A stretch of DNA of 64,000 bases from positions 496,001-560,000 of the forward strand of contig JARVLF010000012.1 of assembly GCA_030849465.1 (NCBI GenBank). Direction: 5' to 3'. The translations under genes were made by a program, and so were the position numbers. This DNA comes from Moesziomyces globuligerus (taxonomy: Eukaryota; Basidiomycota; Ustilaginomycetes; Ustilaginales; Ustilaginaceae). Numbering within the stretch: position 1 is the first letter of the stretch; each line of letters starts with the position of its first letter. The notes under the pieces are model-generated. The model saw only the letters and a program-made list of their open reading frames with translations. It was not told the DNA's origin and ran no database searches. Positions 29,757-39,477 of the stretch are shown in pieces.

Positions 29757-32700
29757 ATGGCTTCGGCACAGTCGGCTTCGCAGCCGGCGCAGCCAGAGCA
29801 GCCAGAGCAGCCTGTGCTTAGGACCAAGACTCCCTCCTACCACGCACCGCCCTCCACCGATCCGCTCTCGGGCGCCACCATCCACACGCTCCGCTGCCTC
29901 GACACCCCCATCCACCTCGGCTACCACCTCATCCCGCACATCGCAAAGACCCTCTTGGCCACCCTCCCCTCCTCCACCTACGTCCTCATCACCGACCAGA
30001 ACCTCGAGGCAAGATGCAGCGTCACCACCGCCTTCCGAAGAGAGTTCGAAAAGGCCGCCGCCGCCATCGGCTCCACTCACCCCTGGAGGCTCCTCACCAA
30101 GGTCATCCCGCCCGGAGAGGCTTCCAAAAGCCGTGAGGGCAAGAACGACATCGAGGACTGGATGCTCGAACATCGCGTCACCCGCGACGCCGTCGTGCTC
30201 GCCGTCGGAGGCGGCGTCATCGGCGACCTCGTCGGCTTCGTCGCCGCCACCTTCATGCGCGGTCTCAAGTTTGTCCAGATCCCCACCACCCTCCTCGCCA
30301 TGGTCGACTCGGCCGTCGGCGGCAAGACCGCCATCGACCATCCGCTCGGCAAGAACCTCATCGGCAGCTTCCACCAGCCCAACTACGTCTTCATCGACGC
30401 AGCCTGGCTCAAGACCCTCCCGCCCCGCGAGTTCAGCAACGGCATGGCCGAAGTCGTAAAGACCGCCGCCATCTGGGATCCCATCGACTTTGCCAAGCTC
30501 GAGTCCAGCGCTCCCGCCATCCGCTCCGCCGTCCTCGGCCCCTTTGCCCCCGACGCTCCCCTCGACCAGGGCAGGACCCTCGACTCCCGCACCGAGTCCC
30601 AGTCGCTCCTGCTCGACGTCATCCGCGGCTCCGTCGGCGTCAAGGCCCACATCGTCACCATCGATGAGAAGGAGACCGGTCTCCGCAACCTCGTCAACTT
30701 TGGCCACACAATCGGTCACGCCATCGAGGCCGTCCTCACTCCAGAGATGCTCCACGGCGAGTGCGTCTCCATCGGCATGATCCTCGAGGCAGAGGTCGCT
30801 CGTTACATGCACGGCCTCAGCCAGGTCGCCATCGGTCGCCTCACCCGTTGCCTCAAAGAGTACGATCTCCCCGTCTCCCTCTCCGACTCACGCGTCACCC
30901 GCCTCGCAAAGTCGCTCGACGTCACCGTCGACCGTCTCCTCGACATCATGAAGGTCGACAAGAAGAATTCGGGTCCCAACAAGAAGATCGTCCTTCTCAG
31001 CTCCATCGGAGACACTGTCGAGGACAAGGCTTCCACCGTCAGCGACGACATCATTCGCCGCGTCCTCTCCCTCGGTGCCACCGTCACCCCCATCCTGGAG
31101 CAGCCCAACATCGCCAAGGTCACCCTCTCCACCCCGGGCTCCAAATCCATCTCCAACCGTGCGCTTGTTCTTGCCGCCCTCGCCGGCAACACCTGCCGAC
31201 TCCGCAATATGCTGCACTCGGACGACACCCAGGTCATGATGGCCGGCCTCCATGACCTTCAGGCGGCTCGCTTCGAATTTGAGGACGGAGGAGAGACCAT
31301 CGTCGTCTACGGCAACGGTGGCGCGCTCGAACGCCCCGCAAACAACAAGCACATCTACCTCCAGAATGCAGGTACCGCCGCGCGCTTCATGGCCACCGTC
31401 GTCAGCCTCGTTGGAAACGACGGCACCCAGGAGCCCGTCGTCATCACCGGCAACAAGCGCATGAAGGAGCGTCCCATTGGTGCGCTCGTCGACGCCCTCC
31501 GTTCCAACGGCACCGCCATCGACTACCTCGAAGGTCAGGGCTGCTTGCCCCTCGCCGTCAAGGGCACCACCCACGGCTTCAAGGGTGGCAAGATCCAGCT
31601 CTCGGCCACCATCTCGTCCCAGTACGTCTCCTCCATCCTCCTCTGCGCACCTTACGCCGCCGAAGAGGTCGTCCTCGAGCTCGTCGGTGGCCAGGTCATC
31701 TCGCAGCTCTACATCGACATGACCATCGCCATGATGGCCACCTTTGGCATCCAGGTCGAGCGTCTCACCGACCCCTCCACCGGCCGCCTCTCCAACACCT
31801 ACCGCATCCCCAAGGGCCGCTACGTCTCCCCCGACGTCTACGACATCGAGAGCGACGCCAGCAGCGCCACCTACCCGCTCGCCATCGCCGCCATCACCGG
31901 TACCGAGTGCACCGTCCCCAACATCGGCTCGGCTTCCCTCCAGGGCGACGCGCGCTTCGCCAAGGAGGTGCTCGAGCCCATGGGCTGCACGGTGGTTCAG
32001 ACCGCCACCTCCACCACCGTCATCGGACCCAAGGTCGGACACTTGCGTCAGATCGGCCTGGTCGACATGGAGCCCATGACCGACGCTTTCCTCACCGCCT
32101 CGGTGCTCCTCGCTGTTGCTGCTCAGCCCCCAGCCAACGGCTCCACCTCGACTGCTCGCCCCTCGACTCGCATCACCGGCATTGCCAACCAGCGCGTCAA
32201 GGAGTGCAACCGTATCCGCGCCATGATGGACGAGCTCGCCAAGTTCGGCGTCGACACCAAGGAGCACGAGGATGGCCTCGAAATCTTCGGCATCGACTAC
32301 CGTCAGCTCCGCGCCAACGTCCGCGTCCACTGCTACGACGACCACCGTGTCGCCATGGCCTTCTCCGTTCTGGCTAGCTTGGCCCCCGGCGCCATTCTCG
32401 AGGAGAAGCGCTGTGTGGAGAAGACGTGGCCGAACTGGTGGGACGATCTGGAGCGCAAGCTCGGCATCCGCGCCCATGGTGTCGATCCCGAATGCTCGCC
32501 CAGCCTCTGCATCTCGCCCTCCCACTTCAACAAGGCTGGCGCTGCCGCCGCCAAGCCGAGCGCCAACGGCAAGCAGCCCGCTTCGCTCGCCCAGCTCGCA
32601 GGAAGTCGCAGCCTTCACCCTCGCAAGTACAGCAAGGATGCCACCATCATCTGCATCGGCATGCGCGCTTCGGGCAAGACCTTCCTCGGCGCCATCGGCG

Positions 32701-34940
32701 CTGCTGCCCTCGGACGCACTTTCCTCGACGCCGACGTCATCTTCAACGAGAGACTCGGCGTCAAGGATGGCCTGGGCGACTTTGTCAAGCAGTACGGCTG
32801 GCCTGCTTTCCGCCAGAAGGAGCTCGAGGTGCTTGAGGAGCTTGTGATGCGCCATCCCACCGGCGCCCTCCTTTCGCTTGGCGGCGGCGTCGTCGAGACC
32901 GAGGCTTGCCGCAAGATCCTCGCAGACTACGCCAAGAACCGCGGCCCCGTCGTCTACATCGTACGCGATACCGATGCGATCGTCCAGTTCCTGTCGACGA
33001 GCGATCGTCCCGCCTACGGCGAGCCGGTGATGGACGTCTTCCGCCGACGCGACCCCTGGTTCCGCGAATGCTCGTCCTTTGAGCTCGTCTCGTACTCGGA
33101 AGGTGAGCTGCTGGCGGTCCAGCCGTGCGCCATCAACGTGCCCGACCCATCGTTCACCATCCAGAAGCGCTTCGGCCTCGAGGCCGAGGTTGCGCGCTTC
33201 TTCAGATTCGTTACGGGCCAGGATACGAACCAGGTCAGCGACCTTGTGGTCGACAGTCGCAAGAACGGCCGTCGCACCTACTTCCTCAGCCTCACCTTCC
33301 CCGACGTTGTGCCCGAGCTCGAGCTCATCAGGAGCATGGAGTCTGGCGCCGACGCGCTCGAGTTCCGCGCCGACCTGCTCAACGCCTCGGGCCAGCCCGT
33401 GACGAAGCCCCAGCTGCCGGATGCCGAGTTCGTCAAGAAGCAGCTGGCAGCGCTGCGACACCGCACGTCGCTCCCCATCGTGTTCACGGTGCGCACGCAG
33501 TCGCAGGGCGGCATGTTCCCCGACGGCCACGAGCAGGAGTACTTTGAGCTCATCAGCATCGCGCTCCGCCACTCGTGCGAGTATGTCGACCTCGAACTCG
33601 GCTGGGACGATGCAGCGCTCGCCGCAGTGGTCGAGGCCAAAGGCTCGAGCAAGATCATCGGCTCGTGGCACGACTGGAGCGGCAACCTCGACTGGGAGAG
33701 CGAGGCCACGGCCAAGATCTACGATCGCGCCTGCCGCTTCGGCGACGTTGCCAAGATCATCGGCAAGGCCAACTCGATGGAGGACAACTACAGCCTCGAG
33801 CGCTTCCGGGCCAAGGTGTCGGCGTCGGCGACCAAGCCGCTGCTGGCGGTCAACATGGGTGCGGTCGGCCAGTACAGCCGCATCGTCAACCCGGTCTTTA
33901 CGCCCATCACGCACGAGGCCATGCCCTTCAAAGCGGCGCCCGGCCAGCTCTCGTTCCGCCAGGTGCAGACGGCTCTCTCGCTGATCGGCCAGACGCAGCC
34001 GCAGCGCTTCGCCCTGTTCGGCACGCCGATCAGCCACAGCCTGAGCCCCGTGCTGCACAATACGGCCTTTGCCGCGCTCGGCCTGCCTCACCAGTACGAG
34101 CTGCTCGAGACGAGCGAGGTGGACGAGGCCATCCAGGCTTTCGTTCGCGCGCCGGACTTTGGCGGCGCGAGCGTCACGATTCCGCACAAGCTTTCGATCA
34201 TGAAGCTGCTCGACCATGTCAGCGACGAGGCCAAGGCGATCGGTGCGGTCAACACGGTGATCCCCGTGCGTGACGCAACCGGCACCGTCACGGCGCTCGT
34301 CGGAGACAACACGGACTGGATCGCGATCGAGACGCTGGCGAGGCGCTCGCTGCGCACGGTGCACCTCGCTGATCCCAAGCTGACCGGCTTGGTGATCGGC
34401 GCGGGTGGTTCGGCGAGGGCGGCGCTCTTTGCGCTGTACCGCCTGGGCGTCAAGAGGATTCTGCTCTTCAACCGTACGCTGGCCAATGCCGAGAGGTTGG
34501 CCAAGGATGTGCCGGTCGAGTGGAACGTGACGGTGCTCTCGTCGCTCGACGAGATTGCGGCCATGGCGGTGGATGAGACGCCGAGCGTGGTGGTCTCCAA
34601 CATCCCCGGCGAGGGCACGACGCTCGATGCTACGGCGCAGGGATTGATCCATCTGCCGACGTCGATCCTGCGCAACCCCGCTGGCGGCGTGGTGGTCGAT
34701 ATGAGCTACAAGCCCTACATGACCAGCCTCCTCCAGCTGGCCCAGCACGTCAACACCCAGACCGAGCTTGCGATCGGCACCAACACGACCAAGGCCCCGA
34801 GCAGGAAGCTCTGGTCGACCTGTCCCGGCATCACGATCTTGCTCGAGCAGGGTTGTCGCCAGTTCCAGCTCTGGACCGGCCGCGAAGCGCCCAGAGCCCA
34901 GATCGAGCAGACTGCTTGGGACGCCTACCTCCAGCGCTAG
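29757..34940 (+). CDS. ARO1: Pentafunctional AROM polypeptide of the shikimate pathway
   Basis: 1727 residues from ATG 29757, no intron. All five domains are in the usual order. Dehydroquinate synthase about 40-435: 'AVGGGVIGDLVGFVAATFMRG', 'FGHTIGHAIEA'. EPSP synthase about 440-900: 'TPGSKSISNRALVLAAL', 'NAGTAARF', 'NQRVKECNRI', 'DDHRVAMAF'. Shikimate kinase about 957-1150: Walker A 'GMRASGKT'. Type I dehydroquinase about 1173-1400: 'SWHDWSGNL' with the His, 'VAKIIGKANSMEDNY' with the Schiff-base Lys. Shikimate dehydrogenase from about 1415: 'FGTPISHSLSPVLHN', 'GDNTDWIAI', 'GAGGSARAALFAL'. It carries steps 2-6 from DAHP to chorismate precursors in the cytosol. Active-site residues that I can see are intact. 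It is somewhat longer than typical ascomycete AROM (about 1580-1600), partly through an Ala/Ser-rich linker before the kinase. Confidence 0.98.
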   Translation: MASAQSASQPAQPEQPEQPVLRTKTPSYHAPPSTDPLSGATIHTLRCLDTPIHLGYHLIPHIAKTLLATLPSSTYVLITDQNLEARCSVTTAFRREFEKAAAAIGSTHPWRLLTKVIPPGEASKSREGKNDIEDWMLEHRVTRDAVVLAVGGGVIGDLVGFVAATFMRGLKFVQIPTTLLAMVDSAVGGKTAIDHPLGKNLIGSFHQPNYVFIDAAWLKTLPPREFSNGMAEVVKTAAIWDPIDFAKLESSAPAIRSAVLGPFAPDAPLDQGRTLDSRTESQSLLLDVIRGSVGVKAHIVTIDEKETGLRNLVNFGHTIGHAIEAVLTPEMLHGECVSIGMILEAEVARYMHGLSQVAIGRLTRCLKEYDLPVSLSDSRVTRLAKSLDVTVDRLLDIMKVDKKNSGPNKKIVLLSSIGDTVEDKASTVSDDIIRRVLSLGATVTPILEQPNIAKVTLSTPGSKSISNRALVLAALAGNTCRLRNMLHSDDTQVMMAGLHDLQAARFEFEDGGETIVVYGNGGALERPANNKHIYLQNAGTAARFMATVVSLVGNDGTQEPVVITGNKRMKERPIGALVDALRSNGTAIDYLEGQGCLPLAVKGTTHGFKGGKIQLSATISSQYVSSILLCAPYAAEEVVLELVGGQVISQLYIDMTIAMMATFGIQVERLTDPSTGRLSNTYRIPKGRYVSPDVYDIESDASSATYPLAIAAITGTECTVPNIGSASLQGDARFAKEVLEPMGCTVVQTATSTTVIGPKVGHLRQIGLVDMEPMTDAFLTASVLLAVAAQPPANGSTSTARPSTRITGIANQRVKECNRIRAMMDELAKFGVDTKEHEDGLEIFGIDYRQLRANVRVHCYDDHRVAMAFSVLASLAPGAILEEKRCVEKTWPNWWDDLERKLGIRAHGVDPECSPSLCISPSHFNKAGAAAAKPSANGKQPASLAQLAGSRSLHPRKYSKDATIICIGMRASGKTFLGAIGAAALGRTFLDADVIFNERLGVKDGLGDFVKQYGWPAFRQKELEVLEELVMRHPTGALLSLGGGVVETEACRKILADYAKNRGPVVYIVRDTDAIVQFLSTSDRPAYGEPVMDVFRRRDPWFRECSSFELVSYSEGELLAVQPCAINVPDPSFTIQKRFGLEAEVARFFRFVTGQDTNQVSDLVVDSRKNGRRTYFLSLTFPDVVPELELIRSMESGADALEFRADLLNASGQPVTKPQLPDAEFVKKQLAALRHRTSLPIVFTVRTQSQGGMFPDGHEQEYFELISIALRHSCEYVDLELGWDDAALAAVVEAKGSSKIIGSWHDWSGNLDWESEATAKIYDRACRFGDVAKIIGKANSMEDNYSLERFRAKVSASATKPLLAVNMGAVGQYSRIVNPVFTPITHEAMPFKAAPGQLSFRQVQTALSLIGQTQPQRFALFGTPISHSLSPVLHNTAFAALGLPHQYELLETSEVDEAIQAFVRAPDFGGASVTIPHKLSIMKLLDHVSDEAKAIGAVNTVIPVRDATGTVTALVGDNTDWIAIETLARRSLRTVHLADPKLTGLVIGAGGSARAALFALYRLGVKRILLFNRTLANAERLAKDVPVEWNVTVLSSLDEIAAMAVDETPSVVVSNIPGEGTTLDATAQGLIHLPTSILRNPAGGVVVDMSYKPYMTSLLQLAQHVNTQTELAIGTNTTKAPSRKLWSTCPGITILLEQGCRQFQLWTGREAPRAQIEQTAWDAYLQR

Positions 34941-35669
34941 TTCGCAGCTTCCCTAGCCGGGTTGAGAATGTCATGATCCTTTCCGCCGTGTCTGTAGACT
35001 GTGAGGTTCTTGTGCGTCAGAGTCCTGGAGGCAGATCGTGGCTTCTGGATGCAAAGTGCACTGTGGCTGACAAGGCGATCTGAGCACATGAAAAGCTTGC
35101 CATTGGGCGATGCGAGTGACTGCGAACCGAGTGCGCCTGCTCCGTCTCTCCGTACCTGCGACACTTGGAGGTGATGCGAATGTGAATGCTAAACACTCGC
35201 CTAAGCTCAGCAAAAGCGACGGCTTCCAACGATCTGGAACTCCCTTCAGGACCCCCGAGGCTCGATGGGATGAGGAGACTGGATGGTTTGAGGCAGCAGG
35301 GCGAGCGTGAGGCTCGACACCCTTGCCTTGCTCGCTTCATAAAGAGCCACGGCTATCGATGGAACCCGAGACGAGACGGATGGGGCGAGGTCTTGATGAA
35401 GACAAATGGGTTCAACGTGGCGTCTTCGGTATCCCGCACAAGATAGCGAGCCGATCGCGAGCTCGCAGCTGCGAGTTGGAGGGAGGAAGGTTACGAAACG
35501 GAGCGCATCCCGGGTTCACATGCACAGGCGGAGGCGATTGCAGCCAAGTATCACAAGACTCGCACATGCAACTCGGAAAAGAGACGTGGTATATTTGGGA
35601 CGAGTGTTCAAACGACAGTGAAGTCTGTGCAAGTCATGGGATGAACTGTACGAGTAGAGAGAGAGACAA
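34941..35669. other. Intergenic region, convergent 3' ends
   Basis: About 0.73 kb between the stops of ARO1 (+) and the multi-pass membrane protein (-). No further gene or RNA signal is visible. Confidence 0.5.
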
Positions 35670-36881
35670 TCATGCGTCCGGGTGGTGGACGGGATGCGGC
35701 GAGGCATGGATCTCTGTGCGCTCGACGATGAGGACCTTGGGATGCTTGGCGCTGGAACGCGAGGAACCGGACAAGCTGGGCCGATGCGATTCGACAAAGT
35801 GGGTTGGATGGACCTCGGTCGCGGTGGCCGCCGACTCGGGTCTCTGGCGCGCGGCCTCGAGATCCATGGTCATGTCGGTCGTCTTTGGACTTGTGAGGTG
35901 AGCGAATCTGGACTCGTCCGAGTCGGGGTAGGTGGTGACTGCGCTGAGGTTGAATTCGTGCGTGCGCGGCGGTTTGTCGGGCTGAGAACGAGTGGCGCTC
36001 ATGGAGCTGCTAAGCGCACTGCGGTAGATGAGGTTGGCCAAGAGCACCATGGTATACAGACCACCACTGCAGAGATACAGAGGCGAATACCAGCCCGTGA
36101 CCGAGTGCTGAAAGAGGTAGACCGAAGTAAGCGAGCAGGTGGTCAAGAGGATCTGGCCCTGGAGCGAGTAGATGGCCAGACTGACGAGCACGCGTCGAGC
36201 GCTGTCCATGCTCGTCTGACGACGCAGCACAAAGAGCCGCGCCATGGTGGTGAGCGTCATGGCGAACTCGAGCAGGATAAAGATCACCGCCCAAGCCGAG
36301 ATGATGCTCTGCACCCAGTGGCGCTTGGCCGGATCCAGCAGGCGCGACTTGAAGTGCACGGCGCGGAAGACGGTGCCAAAGACGACCATGAGCGCAAACT
36401 GCGTCGCGATCCCCGCCAGCGCCACGCCCGCGCCGGCGCGCGTGAGCGTGCGTCGCATGTCGAAGAGCTTGGCGATGCGCACGACAAAGTAGATCTGCCC
36501 AATCGCATCCGGGATCGCCTGCAGCCAGTGAAAGAGCGGCACGTACCACTCGATCTCGTTGATGTCCCATCCAGGCCGCGTATACAGCGTCACCAGACTC
36601 CGCTCGTAGCAAAAGTAGGCTCCGAGCACGGCCAACACGACGTTGCAGGCCACCGAGAGCAGCACGGCCGCCTGCAGCAGCAGCGTATCGCGCTTGACGC
36701 CGCGGAAGAGGTAGAGGTAGATCGAGTAGAGCGCCAGGTTGATCCCGCACAGCACGACGAGCAGCAGCACGAGGATCACCGTCGGTCCCTCGGCCTGTTC
36801 GACCGAGATGGGCATCAGCGCCGGCGTCGGCGTAAACACGTACAGCGACTCGCTGAAGACCGGTATGCTGCCTTCCGCCAT
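35670..36881 (-). CDS. Multi-pass (about 7-TM) membrane protein, basidiomycete-type, unknown function
   Basis: 403 residues from ATG 36881. About seven hydrophobic segments are visible between residues 30 and 290, for example 'VILVLLLVVLCGINLALYSIYLYLF', 'LQAAVLLSVACNVVLAVLGAYF', 'GVALAGIATQFALMVVFGTVF' and 'AWAVIFILLEFAMTLTTMARLFVL'. The layout (short extracellular N-terminus, TM core, then a soluble Ser/Arg/His-rich tail from about 300) resembles the large set of uncharacterised basidiomycete membrane proteins with a DUF6534-like core. It could be a receptor-like protein, but no ligand or G-protein motif can be claimed. A TATA box sits 61 bases upstream of the start. Confidence 0.8.
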   Translation of the reverse strand: MAEGSIPVFSESLYVFTPTPALMPISVEQAEGPTVILVLLLVVLCGINLALYSIYLYLFRGVKRDTLLLQAAVLLSVACNVVLAVLGAYFCYERSLVTLYTRPGWDINEIEWYVPLFHWLQAIPDAIGQIYFVVRIAKLFDMRRTLTRAGAGVALAGIATQFALMVVFGTVFRAVHFKSRLLDPAKRHWVQSIISAWAVIFILLEFAMTLTTMARLFVLRRQTSMDSARRVLVSLAIYSLQGQILLTTCSLTSVYLFQHSVTGWYSPLYLCSGGLYTMVLLANLIYRSALSSSMSATRSQPDKPPRTHEFNLSAVTTYPDSDESRFAHLTSPKTTDMTMDLEAARQRPESAATATEVHPTHFVESHRPSLSGSSRSSAKHPKVLIVERTEIHASPHPVHHPDA

Positions 36882-36941
36882 GATGGTGAGTGTTCGAGTT
36901 CGGGAGATGCGGCTCGGATGATGATGCTTAGCTGCGGGACC

Positions 36942-36947
36942 TTTATA
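36942..36947 (-). promoter_or_regulatory. TATA box of the 7-TM protein gene
   Basis: TATAAA on the minus strand, 61 bases upstream of ATG 36881. The closeness suggests a very short 5' leader. Confidence 0.5.
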
Positions 36948-37888
36948 GACGAGCCCAAACCGTCATGTGGTCGAGAGTGAGGGGAGGCTCGCTTCAGCCG
37001 TAGCCATCCACATAAGCTATCGATGAAGCTGGAAACGTGGCAAGGCGCCTGCTGCAGTCGGATGTACTCACACGTTGCGTTTAGACCTCGAGCTTGGCGG
37101 TCCAGGCGCTTTCCCGTGCGTCTCGACCGTGGGGGACCAACGGGTCGCTTTTCCTCTGGCGAGACTCGTGCAAAGCCCCTGGCGGCTGCAAATCGCACAC
37201 AATGCGCGCGGCAGTCTCGCCGACGAAACCCCCATGGCGCCGCTTCTGCCGGATCGAGATGGAGACAATGACGGCCGCCAGACGGCTCGTCCGGTGGCGT
37301 CTGCTGAAACCTGACAACGGTGCAGATGAGTGCCTCTCTGGCAGCCGCCTTTCATCTCGTGCGTGCCTCACCTTGTCGGTCCGAGATGAGCTCGGACCTC
37401 GTCGCGCGAACAACGTCGCGGGGGTGGCGGAGGGTCGATCCTGGACAGCCACACGCAAAACTGCTGCGTCTTCACGGACCTCGTCGTGTCGCGATCGCCG
37501 TGCGGCCTGGGCGCGATCGCACACGGACCCCTCCGACCGCCAGCACCAGCGCTAAGTCGCCGTTAGTCGGTTCTCACAGATGATCTTGGGAGGGGGCTTG
37601 GATGTGGGAATACTCAGTAGTGGGAGGAGGCCGCGATGTCAAGCGCGATGCCCACTGCTCGGGTATGCAGGAGTCTATCGATGTGTGGGCGAGACACGCA
37701 GACGTCTTCCGGACTGGAAGCACATGCTATTCGCTCGGTGGCAGGTGCAGCATGTCGACACGCATCGAGGACAGTGGCCATGTCGGAGCTCGGGCTGTCG
37801 GCATGCCAAGGAGGAGGAGCACGAGCCTGTGAGCTGCTGGCGGACTCGAGAATCATTTCTAAAGTCCCTTTGTTTTCTTCTTTTTTTT

Positions 37889-37905
37889 CTTTTTTCCCGC
37901 CATTG
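37889..37905. promoter_or_regulatory. T-run plus TTTCCCGCC element, copy 2
   Basis: Identical over 17 bases to 16250-16266. It lies about 1.0 kb upstream of the 7-TM gene and 0.8 kb upstream of the 190-aa gene. The E2F/MBF-like reading is inference. Confidence 0.3.
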
Positions 37906-38558
37906 TGTCTCCCATTTTGGAGCGGAGCCCGCACTCAAACACCGACCCTGCTCGCACGACTTTCGCTTGCCGCTACATAGTTTGCCGGAACCCAAGACCG
38001 GGTGCGGTCCAATGGGGACGTCGCAACCTAATCAGAGCCGACGCTGTCAAGCGTCTCGTCTCGGCCGCGAGTGATGGCGGTGAAAAGCCAGCAGCCGGCA
38101 GAGCTCGGAAAAGCTTGCTGATCAGCGAGAGCGCGGTTGGCGGCCAAAGTGGAGGCCGTAGCTGACACACCCGATGCAATCCTCGAGGGCACAGACGTGC
38201 ATCTCGGCTACATGCACTCACGGCCGCAACGGACCATCCTCTTCGCACCACGCAACGCCATGCCGCACGTAGACCGGGCCTTCCTTGCAATGTGCGGATC
38301 GTGGAAGGTGAGATCGCAACCATGGCCTGGCTTAGTGAGAGGAGAGATCGTGAGGTCCGTGGTGAAAGCCGGGGTTGAAGGGGCAGCAAGGGCAAGAACG
38401 CCGGTCAGGGTCTGGTTGCTCCACACGCCCGGCGCTGTCGAGGCTGAGAAAGCAGTGCGTCACTTAGCAGCGCCACCCGCTGCAACAGACGTTCTTCTGA
38501 CGAGCTACGACTAAGCAGCCATGATGACCTTTGACCAGGATCGCCGGCAAGGCTACTT

Positions 38559-38564
38559 TATAAA
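38559..38564 (+). promoter_or_regulatory. TATA box of the 190-aa orphan gene
   Basis: TATAAA inside CTTTATAAACACAC, 126 bases upstream of ATG 38690. It supports the reality of this small gene. Confidence 0.55.
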
Positions 38565-38689
38565 CACACTCGAGACAGGCTAGCATTCCCCATTACCGCC
38601 AACCTCCGACGTCTGAACGCATCTGCTTGTGCCCTTCTTCCACCTGCACGCAACCGATCCGAGCCTCCACAACAACTCTGCATATCAAC

Positions 38690-39262
38690 ATGGCTGGAAG
38701 CGGAGTCAAAGCGGGCCCACACACGGGGTCCGGAACCGAAGCGACGCTGCCCGATCTCGACTCTGCGCAGCGAGCCTCTCTGCTCTCGAACCTCGACTTC
38801 AGCGAGCTGGCGCGGATCCAGATTCCGCCCGCGGTGGGCATCGCCGACTACGCCATCTTTGACCGCGATGACGGTCGCGCGGTTGGCGGCTCGCTGCCGA
38901 GCTTCACCAAGTCGATCTCGCGCTCGTCGGTGCGCTCGCTCGTCGACATGTTCATCCAAGCCTCGGCACCGAGCATCAGCGAGGAGGAACTGCGGGCCAA
39001 CACAAAGACGGTCGAAGTCGCCGACAAGGTGTTTACCGTCAGCGGACCCAGGGGCGCGCAGCATCCGCACGAGATCATCACGCTGCACGAGAAGGATGCG
39101 GGCGACCAGGCCGAGGTGCTATTCGTCGCGCCCACCGCCACGCTGCTCCTCGTCTTCAAGGCCGCGCCCGGCGCCGACGTGCAGTGGATGAGCAACGAGA
39201 AGCAAGGCCTCTGGACCGCCGTCCGCTCCTTTTCCGTCGCTCTCACCGAAAAGGGTCTCTAG
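38690..39262 (+). CDS. Hypothetical 190-aa soluble protein
   Basis: I do not recognise this protein. It has 190 residues from ATG 38690 (context CAACATGGC); the frame extends 21 codons upstream only to a TTG. There is no signal peptide or membrane segment. After a short Gly/Thr-rich start the sequence looks like a compact mixed alpha/beta protein: 'ARIQIPPAVGIADYAIFDR', 'ISRSSVRSLVDMFIQASAP', then beta-like 'VADKVFTVSG', 'HEIITLHEK', 'AEVLFVAPTATLLLVFKAA'. Codon use is like that of the neighbouring real genes, and a TATA box lies at the right distance, so it is probably expressed. It is convergent with the GH32 gene, 215 bases away. Confidence 0.7.
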   Translation: MAGSGVKAGPHTGSGTEATLPDLDSAQRASLLSNLDFSELARIQIPPAVGIADYAIFDRDDGRAVGGSLPSFTKSISRSSVRSLVDMFIQASAPSISEEELRANTKTVEVADKVFTVSGPRGAQHPHEIITLHEKDAGDQAEVLFVAPTATLLLVFKAAPGADVQWMSNEKQGLWTAVRSFSVALTEKGL

Positions 39263-39477
39263 TCGAAATCGCAACGATGAGCTCCAACTTTGTGCACTAG
39301 GAGTTTCACACGCCGCGATATGCGAAGAAAGGAGAGGCTGACGGTGACGGATTTCGTGCGAGACGGAAGCAGGGTGACGTTTGAGCATGCACATGGTACG
39401 GAGAACGAGCAACGGGAAAGAGACAAGTACAGACGGCGATGACGGTGAGAGTGGACGATAAGAGCAAAAGGAACGGT

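Larger units (their letters stand above)
36882..38689. other. Intergenic region between divergent genes
   Basis: This 1.8 kb region lies between the membrane protein (-) and the 190-aa orphan (+). Both ends carry a TATA box. A T-rich element with TTTCCCGCC is at 37889-37905. Frames inside look non-coding. Confidence 0.5.

Noticed and set aside
30888..34748. 1286-codon open frame antisense to ARO1
   Set aside because: It is a mirror of the strong codon bias of ARO1; the translation is Gly/Asp/Val/Leu low complexity and has no recognisable domain.
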